Assembly: GCA_964019695.1 (NCBI GenBank)
Contig: OZ026528.1
Location: 52,420,495 to 52,484,494, forward strand
Direction of reading: 5' to 3'
Length of the DNA stretch: 64,000 bases
Origin: Loripinus fragilis
Taxonomy: Eukaryota > Mollusca > Bivalvia > Lucinida > Lucinidae
Made by a program: the position numbers and the translations under genes. Below, piece by piece: positions 56,804 to 64,000 of the stretch (position 1 is its first letter; each line of letters starts with the position of its first letter). Under the pieces are notes generated by a model. The model saw only the letters and a list, made by a program, of their open reading frames with translations. It was not told where the DNA came from and did not search any database.

Positions 56804-57469
56804 GTTCGAGCATCTGCATGATTGACCAACTGTTTTAAAATGACAGATTAATTCTTTCGATGTTAGTTCGATCTCCATTCAACTAAAAGAGGATGTATAA
56901 GCACTCTAAGTTTACCTCCCAAATGAGAGCTGGAGTTTTAACTTTCATAGGTATTGTCGGGTAATGTAAAACGTGTTGCACAGAGTATCTACCTTCTTTC
57001 TGGAGGAAAATCTGCCTTTTCAAAACCATTTGTCCGTTCCTGATAGACCAACTAGTTCTCATGATGTAACACGGGGTGCAAAGTTTGTGTGCTAGGAGTC
57101 AACTGTTTTCGTTTTATTAAAACTAAATTTGTTTGAATAGGTCTAGTTATATATTTACTAGTGAACGATTTGTAGATTATTTGGTCTTTGTTACATAGGT
57201 AAAAAGAATACAAATGTATCGATGTATGTCTGAACTATTAGACGCCCAGAAAACTGCATATTGAAGTTTTCAGAGCACCACACATATTCAGTCGAGATTT
57301 CAAGATACTAGTAATGTAACATAGCATTTTCCACATCGTGCATTAGGTCAATTATATGACAACATCTGATATGAAAAAAGCAAAACGGTGGACCTCTAAA
57401 TCACAATATGCTGCACCCCGTGATAAGCAACATGATCAGTCTATCCGAGCCTTTAATTAAAGACAAATT

Positions 57470-57746
57470 CATGTGCAGATCCAGAGGGCGGATAGGGGGT
57501 CCGGACCCCCCCCCTTAAATATCACAAAAATATAGTGTCTCTTAGCAATATTGGTTTGGATCCCCTGTAAAACCACAAAACTACCAAGTCAGCATTCAGT
57601 GATGGCCCCCATCGTCCCGCCATTGAAACGGCATTTAAATGGCGTTTCGCTGGCGGGACGATAATGGCCCGCTTATAGTGGTGTCAACTAAAAAAACGTA
57701 GTCAAAGTTGGACCCCCTCTGAAAAAACTTTCTGGATCCGCGCATG
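57470..57746. mobile_element. MITE, GGATCC-ended family, copy 3
   Basis: Ends CATGTGCAGATCCAG and CTGGATCCGCGCATG. An internal palindrome at 57611-57662 (ATCGTCCCGCCATTGAAACG with its partner) is the best preserved of the three copies. Confidence 0.85.
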
Positions 57747-57749
57747 AAA

Positions 57750-59500
57750 TATCTAGGTTCATTGGTTTGTTTCTATGAATGGAAAACATCGACTTCCTGA
57801 ACAACTCGGCTAAATCGAAATAGGATAGAGACAAACTTACTCATAAGGCTTCCGGGTTAATTCAAAATTAAGTAACTCAAGAAGACCCTGTCTTTTCTGT
57901 TATGATTATTACAGCTCTACCAATAAGGCGGCGATCACAAACGCTCTGATTGCCCAAAACAACGGCTTCGATCATTTACCAAAGTAGAAGAATGTTGACA
58001 GAAGTACCGCTTTACTGTGTGTGACAAGCCAGCACACAACTCGACTATCACGGTTACTTTTCTCCTAGGGTAGGGCAAAGAGTTCCAATAACTCAAAAAA
58101 AGGTTTCATATATGAAATACCATATTTAATGATTATTTAGCAATATAATGATTCATAGCAATATAATTATTCAGAAGTTAGATATATTAGCGGAATTCAA
58201 TGCAATAAACGATGACCAATTGTATATATTGAGGGGCCACAAGTTATATTTTCGGAAAAAAATGCATCCTTTCACTGACGATCGATTATTTCTTAGCAAA
58301 CAGTGTAGACTCTGATCAAATGCGCATCTGGGTCTGCAGTGTTTGCCAAAATACGGATTTAGGAGCAAATAGTAGATAAAGGGATATTAATATCTGCGAA
58401 TAATTTGGTCGTTTTATTAACACTTCCTACGCTCAAACCAATTAAGTGAGTGAAGAGCTATCATACAAAAAGAAACGTGAGAGCAAGGTGTGTTCGAAAT
58501 GTCATGTGTGTGGTCAAAAAAGTGAGTATGACCAGGAAATGATGCAATCATAGACCACAAGCTAACCCTCGCCATCGTGAATTAAACACAGACCACTGAC
58601 AGCAACACGACAACCGTGAGACTGCATTTTAATGAAATGTTGAGGGTAATCTCTCCAGGTGTAAGTGACCTTACACCGGATGGCATGCGTGCGTGCGTGC
58701 AAGTGTCATGGCTTAAAGCCGCATCTGACAAACTGAAGAATCCAGATAACCGTAGTCGAAAGGAAGTCTATAACCGATATTTCGATAACTCTCAGCGACT
58801 GCTAAGGTCAGTCTAAGTATGGGTTCTCAATCCCAACCCCCTCCCCTTCCCCTACCAACAAACACACACACTCACGTGTTTGTTTGCATCTCCATACCCA
58901 GCATATTAACGAAAAGCATTTACAACTACATCACTTCGCCTGGCATATAACAAATAGTATCGGAGTTTGTGTTGGTGCGTGCACTGGGTTTCCTTCGATT
59001 AAACTTGACTTGTCCAATGGATACCAGGGCTGTTGTATACAAGGCACTGTATGGGCCCAGGTTTTGGGTGTGCAAGGACTGTTTTGACTCCCTCTCTGAC
59101 AGACGCAGTGATGAAAGGTGTTAAGGTGGGGGGAAGACTGCAAGTGAGCTCTTGTACAACCAGAGTCGTGTTGGTGTAGTAGGATCTCAGCTGTTCAGAG
59201 CTGCAGGGAATACAGAAACAGGCTTCTCTAACCTTATTTCAATTGCCTTTATAACAGCCTGGCAATCATTTATCAAAGAGGGTGCATGTCAGGGTTAGTG
59301 GGGTTACCGTCCATATGGGTGTCACCGCACGAGTGCTTATTTGGACGGTTTCAGCTTGATTTGGGGTTTTGGCTGAAGATGTTATTGCGGAGACGTTTGT
59401 AGGTTAAAGCTCGAATACACTACCCTCTGGGTTTTGACCGAGTCAGGTGGTATATATTTCCCTAGGGACTTCTCATAAGTTGAATAGTTTTAACTGCAGC
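57750..59500. other. Core of the 4.65-kb insertion, no recognised gene
   Basis: Includes GATCAGAGTC-type half palindromes near 58300-58350, a short GTGAGTATGACCAGGAAAT segment (about 58510) resembling 8876-8896, and a GCGT microsatellite near 58688. No transposase motif was found. Confidence 0.45.
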
Positions 59501-59509
59501 TCGCCGATA

Positions 59510-59665
59510 TAACCAAGAGTAGTATCTGAATGGCCACTTGTTCGAGACTCAACAGGGCCAGTGTGTTGTGTCATTTAGGAAGACACTTTATATGTTCTGC
59601 TTAGAACTGGTTTAACCCAAAAATTAATGAAACGTCCCGATATGACTGAAAGATTGTTGACTGAT
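59510..59665 (+). mobile_element. SINE-1, plus strand, degenerate
   Basis: TTCGAGACTCAACAGGGCCA, GTGTTGTGTCATTTAGG, AACTGGTTTAACCC and AGATTGTTGACTGATGGGTA follow the SINE-1 order. Confidence 0.65.
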
Positions 59666-60274
59666 GGGTAAACCATCAGCGCAGACAAAAAAGACATTTC
59701 GACAAGCCCAATAATGCCTAGCACCCGTACATTGTATAAAGGAATTTGACAAACAGTGCAGATCCAACATAGACATAAGGCAGATGGTGAATGAAATAAT
59801 GTCTGATAAGGTCTACGCTGTTTGCTTAAATGATACAACAATTTCTGTAAAATGATAAAGCAAAAATAAAGACCCTATAATTACAGATCGACCAGTCAGT
59901 TTAAATTGATTGGAGACTCCAGTAGGCATAAATGGATTAACCGATCTACACTGTTCCATACTTAATCAATATTGAGTGCCCGCTATTTCGTTGCTCTAAT
60001 TGAGACAGTGGAGGGGAAAGGATGACCAAAGAAACTATTTTTAGAACGAATTTCTATCAAAACGGGGTCTCTGAATTGGCAGCCAAGCACATTGAAGATT
60101 GCACCAGCGGTCCCACCAGTGTGTGGTGAAAAACAGGTCTTTTCGACATCCCAAAGTGTTTCTAAAACTATATAATGTTATTATCATATTGTGATATCAT
60201 ATAAAACAATATTTTGGGACTACACGTACATTGGCACATTCTACAGTCCCAGTGACAGAACAAATAAAAAATAA

Positions 60275-60475
60275 AAAAGCCACTTGAGCGTTAGACTGGG
60301 GATCGAAAGGCTAATGCCAGTTCGAGACTCACCGCCAGCGCAGTCACTATTACGTCACGTTATCCACTGCTTACTACTGGTTCAGCCTATGAAAAGAGGA
60401 AATCGTCCCGACATTACTGAAAATTTGTTGACGCGGGCGTAAAGCTTCAAAAACAAACAAACAAAAACTTGAAAA
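60275..60475 (+). mobile_element. SINE-1, plus strand
   Basis: AGTTCGAGACTCACCGCCAG (box B zone), TACTACTGGTTCAGCC, CGTCCCGACATTACTGAAAA, then TTGACGCGGGCGTAAAGC and (AAAC)n. Confidence 0.75.
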
Positions 60476-60485
60476 AAATATATGT

Positions 60486-60552
60486 TAGGTAGGAATCGAA
60501 CCAGCGACCACACGTATATGAGTCAACTGTTCTAACCACTAGACCAAAGAGT
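60486..60552 (-). pseudogene. tRNA-derived sequence
   Basis: On the minus strand it reads TTTGGTCTAGTGGTTAGAAC (box A/D arm) and GCTGGTTCGATTCCTAC (box B/T arm). The T stem and the acceptor stem do not pair, so it is a tRNA pseudogene or SINE head and not a working tRNA gene. Confidence 0.6.
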
Positions 60553-63474
60553 CTGCTGTATTGTATGTCTCTTATTTTGTTTTTTATTTTGAACATGATT
60601 GTAACTTTAGACAAGTACAACTATCCATAACAGTGAACATACGTCATTGTATGCGCATGAATAATTTTCTAAGCGAGGCGGATCTAGCTTCCATTAATAT
60701 TTGTTGCAATCAAAAATACAAATAAACATGGAAATTATTCAAGAAATACACTGGAACTAATGATACTGAGGTTTGGGCTCTTATTTACACGAGCAGAGGC
60801 TGGCGATGTAGCAAATTTGTTGTGTTTTAAAATGTTGTTAAGTATAAGTTGAGCCCGCCACCATTCCTTAGTCATAAACTTTAGTCTAAGTCGTTAGTCA
60901 ATCCTTATTTGTACTAGTCCACTAGGAACTTATATAAAAGCACAAACATGTTGAGGGTATTGATTTATACAGACAAAAAAAAGAGTCAATTGATCTTACA
61001 AACACTTTGTGCAGTAGTCTTTGCCATCAATGAAAGACTTAAATGCAATGTCTAGAAAGGATGCACGAAAGTATATATCATGGAGTCAAAGCAACCCTGT
61101 GGGTGGTATCTCCTTATTATGTATTGTATTGTTACGACAGTTTTGCAATGACCCAACGAAATTAATGTCATATTTGCAATGCTTCCTTCCAAAAGAAATC
61201 ATACTTCTATTACTTTTTAAGGTAAGTTTAAATCTTAGAGGTTGATAAAGCAGTGCCTATATTGTTGTATATCTTATATGATATAATATATACATGATTT
61301 TGAATATCTTATCCTCGATATGATCTTTGACAGTAGCCCAAGTGTAAATTTCGTTGCGATTAAATAAAAAAAAAACATTGTTGAGATTTCGGTACCTACC
61401 TCACATGGGCAAATGTACCGTTTAATCCTCCATGTTGATGCAGTGGAGCTAGCGTTTGTCTTCATCTTGATATACAAGCAGCAAATGCTCTGATATGTCT
61501 AATTGCATATTTTTACAGGATCGTATAAACCTTCATTGCTGAACTAAAATCAAATGTGCTTTCTAATTTGGTATTTTATTTACGTTTCTTTTTATCTTCA
61601 TTTAGTTTGGTTTGGAACATGCAAAGGATTAATTGGATGCCATTCTAACATCAATGATTATGTCCTCATTCGACATGCTGAATATCGTACTGATTTTATA
61701 TGAACAAATTCCACGTTTAGACTAAGCCTAATTGATAGAAATAATGCAAAACAAAATTTCCAATAATTTATTTGAGTCAATCCATTTTGCAACAGCTACA
61801 ATATAATCTTTACAATGCAAGAGAGTTGTTCTAAGTGATAAGCCTTGACGTCTAAAATGTATAACCATAAATAACCTTGGAAAAATATCATGTTTCAATG
61901 CTCTATAACATTGCAGAAACAGACAAAGCGTATGATAAATGTCACCATCTCCTTAACCCTTTTAAGTCGAATGAAATTTTCCACTTTTATCAAATGGACC
62001 AGTTCATTTTCGTCTTCAGGGTTGTTTGGTTTTGTTTTTCATTCTTATTCAAATTTTAATAGAACATCCTATAAGCAAAAGTAGAGTGCCTGATCAGACA
62101 TTGCAGTCTGTGGCGTCTGATCTTGGCCTGTACTATTTGTATATGTCCCTCTAAAAGAATGCTAGTCTAATATGGGTTAAATACTTTTGTTGTATATGTT
62201 ACTGACATCTGTTGTGTTGTTTCTTCGTCGAAATGGATATTGATTGAAAATAGAGCGGTTTTAATCATATGAATAGGCATGGTGTTTGCCATATGTAGGA
62301 CAGAAACCATTACGATTAAAACAGCTTTTTGCTATGGCAAGGATTAACGTTTGCTTTAATGTTTCATTTCTCGATTTCAACCAATATTGTAAATAAAAAA
62401 GGTACTTTTAGGAATTAAGTGTAAGTTTATCCCAATTCATAACTATCAATATAGTTATTGTAGTCAATAGCTGACAAGCTATGATTGCATGTATTTTGAT
62501 GGCTTACACAATTTGTGATATATACTGCTGTCATTTCATTAAATATTGTTTTTAGCAGAAAGTAACATATATTACTGTAATAACAGGTGCCAAAATTAGT
62601 TTAAAATCACATTGCTAGTAATTTTCTTTCAAATAAAAGTTAATATTGATACGTAAGAATAAGAAATAACTAAATATTATATGAATTCCCAGTTTTTAGG
62701 GTAACGTAGTAAATTTGGCTATTGCAGGATAACGCCTTATCCACTGAAAAGCTAACGCACTTCATTATGTGGCGTATATAATTTGGTTTTACAGTCTACA
62801 AACCTCATTTTGTGTAGGCCGTTTGGTAGCCTATAATCTAATGATTTTACTGCATTAATTAGTAATATATTTGAAAGTAAGTAACGTAAATAACTGTAAT
62901 ATCATGTTGTGTTATAGTTAAACGCATACTGGATGTTTGCTGCATTTCATTTAATGATTTTAAGGCTATCGTTATGTCCATAAATAAGAATTTAGTATAT
63001 GTCACAGATACATTATAGTACACTGAAAATTGTATAATACACGCATTCCTGAATTATCATTTCAGGTGGTATGTTCTTTCTTTTATTTTAGACAAATGTA
63101 AAGCATGACAAACATACTATAAGAATAATGTTTAAATATGATTATAAGTATGCTATTTTACTTGATAAATTAAGAAACGGGGAAGATTTCATTTCTTTTT
63201 GAGTTTGGTTACATTATATTCAGGAGGTGGGGTAAATCTCCCCTTCCGTTGGACATTTTCACGTCTAATATACCATATATATACAAAAGTTCTATATTGC
63301 TTTACTGTCGTTTGCCATTGCAGACATGTAATGTATAATTTAAAGGGAAATATGCTGAATAGGAAGCAATGGTTGAACGTGAGACGTGTTTTCCTCTCAA
63401 TTTACCTAAACCTCATTTGGCGTAGGGTACGTTCAAAGATGATGTCCTACAGCAAAACTGCTACCACAATTTAA

Positions 63475-63546
63475 ATGTACGACGTACCTAGGAGTATTGC
63501 AGAAGACCTTAGGATTGCATTTCTACAGTCAAACCTTTTCTGGCAG
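63475..63546 (+). CDS. Duplicate of candidate exon 1, with ATG start
   Basis: 24 codons from ATG to CAG, then GTAAGT. It differs from 34180-34251 by four bases: a start-codon change (ATG here, TTG there), two silent changes and one P-to-L change. The duplicated block ends about 55 bp into the intron, and no match to exon 2 is seen in the remaining window, so this is either an orphan first exon or the start of a gene that continues elsewhere. Confidence 0.35.
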
Positions 63547-63887
63547 GTAAGTTGTGTCAAGTCAAAAACTAAGGCCTGTACAGAAAACAGCGCCTGGACT
63601 ATTTGTAAAGAAATTATTTTTAATCCTTATAAGAAGTGATACAACACGTTGTATTATATATTTGTTTACTTTTATCATATCACGTTGCTTAGGGGAGTGT
63701 TAAAACACCAATAATTAAAATCATTAAACAACTAGTGAATTAAAGTGTTTGATATTATGAATTGACGCTCTAACATCACGTATACATTACAAAAAATTTC
63801 ATGCCAAAACCTCGATTACTGAATAATTCTGCTGTTGTATAAAAGATAAAATCTAAATTCTTTTCTCTCGTGTTATTGCTTTTACCA

Positions 63888-64000
63888 ATCACGGCAGCAG
63901 CAGACGACAATTTTTTCTACATCTTTTCAATTTATATGAAAAAAAATAAGAAATGCTATTTCCTGAGAATTGTCTGTCAGCAGACAATTCTCATGAAATA
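63888..64000. mobile_element. piggyBac-like MITE, copy 2, cut by window end
   Basis: CCAATCACGGCAGCAGCAGA, CGACAATTTTTTC and the foldback TCTGTCAGCAGACA match the inner part of 37294-37496 in inverted order. The far end lies outside the window. Confidence 0.7.

Larger units (their letters stand above)
56268..60920. mobile_element. 4.65-kb TIR-bounded insertion, ACTAG target duplication
   Basis: Ends ACTAGTACAAATAAGGAT and the exact complement, followed by a further CTAACGACT match and then TGACTAA. ACTAG flanks both sides (56263-56267, 60921-60925). The duplicate at about 31614 gives the empty site without any of this DNA. Inside are a TA-flanked MITE, a GGATCC MITE, two SINE-1 copies and a tRNA-derived fragment. 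Frames such as 58616-58816 (66 codons, with SWLKAASDKLKNPDN) are unrecognised. Superfamily not assigned. Confidence 0.85.
56105..63602 (+). repeat. Segmental duplication 2, copy 2 (split)
   Basis: Matches 31441-34309 in two pieces, 56105-56267 and 60921-63602. The break is the TIR-bounded insertion at 56268-60920. The 3' limit (CAGCGCCTGGACTA, 63602) matches 34309. Confidence 0.9.

Noticed and set aside
60486..60552. Possible functional tRNA gene
   Set aside because: Acceptor and T stems do not pair, and it lies beside SINE-1 DNA.
31803..61226. Possible exon ending in AAG/GTAAGT in both copies of duplication 2
   Set aside because: A one-base indel between the copies shifts the frame before the donor, and the upstream halves are unrelated.
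32590..62090. Frames of about 60 codons conserved between the duplicates (32626 and 61877 regions)
   Set aside because: Most differences between the copies change the amino acid, so there is no sign of coding constraint.

Overview
The window looks like nuclear DNA of an animal, most likely a bivalve or other mollusc. It is AT-rich, its genes are sparse and intron-bearing, and repeats are dense: tRNA-derived SINEs, foldback MITEs, molluscan-style 155-185 bp tandem repeats, AC microsatellites and long C/G homopolymers. The best-supported genes belong to the RING-less TRIM-like (B-box, coiled coil, NHL-like propeller) class that is expanded in bivalves. No prokaryotic, CRISPR, rRNA or clear viral feature was seen. 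The species is an inference and is not proven by the sequence.

Layout. 0-5.4 kb: MITEs, part of a TIR element, a 180-bp tandem array and a field of degenerate palindromes. 5.45-9.33 kb: segmental duplication copy A with TRIM-like gene A (minus strand, 575 codons). 9.3-13.2 kb: MITEs, poly-C repeats and SINEs. 13.2-17.7 kb: copy C of the same duplication, which keeps only the gene's 5' flank and has no TRIM gene. 18-24.9 kb: a run of TIR-bounded elements whose target-site duplications are still readable. 25-31 kb: mostly old repeats and a tiny zinc-finger relic. 31.4-34.3 kb: a second duplicated block, ending in a candidate first exon that can be joined to a second exon at 34.75 kb. 35-43 kb: MITEs and a 165-bp tandem array. 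43.1-44.4 kb: a TIR element packed with CGTACGAT-like words. 44.9-51.3 kb: copy B, the fullest copy, with TRIM-like gene B (573 codons). 52-56 kb: word-rich and AT-rich repeat DNA. 56.1-63.6 kb: the second copy of the 31.4-34.3 kb block, split by a 4.65-kb TIR-bounded insertion.

History. Both duplicated blocks recur in the same order and orientation (TRIM block, then candidate-exon block). This suggests tandem duplication of a unit of roughly 30-40 kb, followed by local loss and transposon insertion. A SINE shared at the same site by copies B and C, and absent from A, groups B with C. TRIM proteins of this architecture are usually cytoplasmic adaptor or ubiquitin-pathway proteins, often linked to innate immunity in molluscs. 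Nothing in the window shows what these two bind.

All homology statements come from reading the sequence by eye. Most repeat boundaries are good to about 5-20 bases unless a target-site duplication fixes them.
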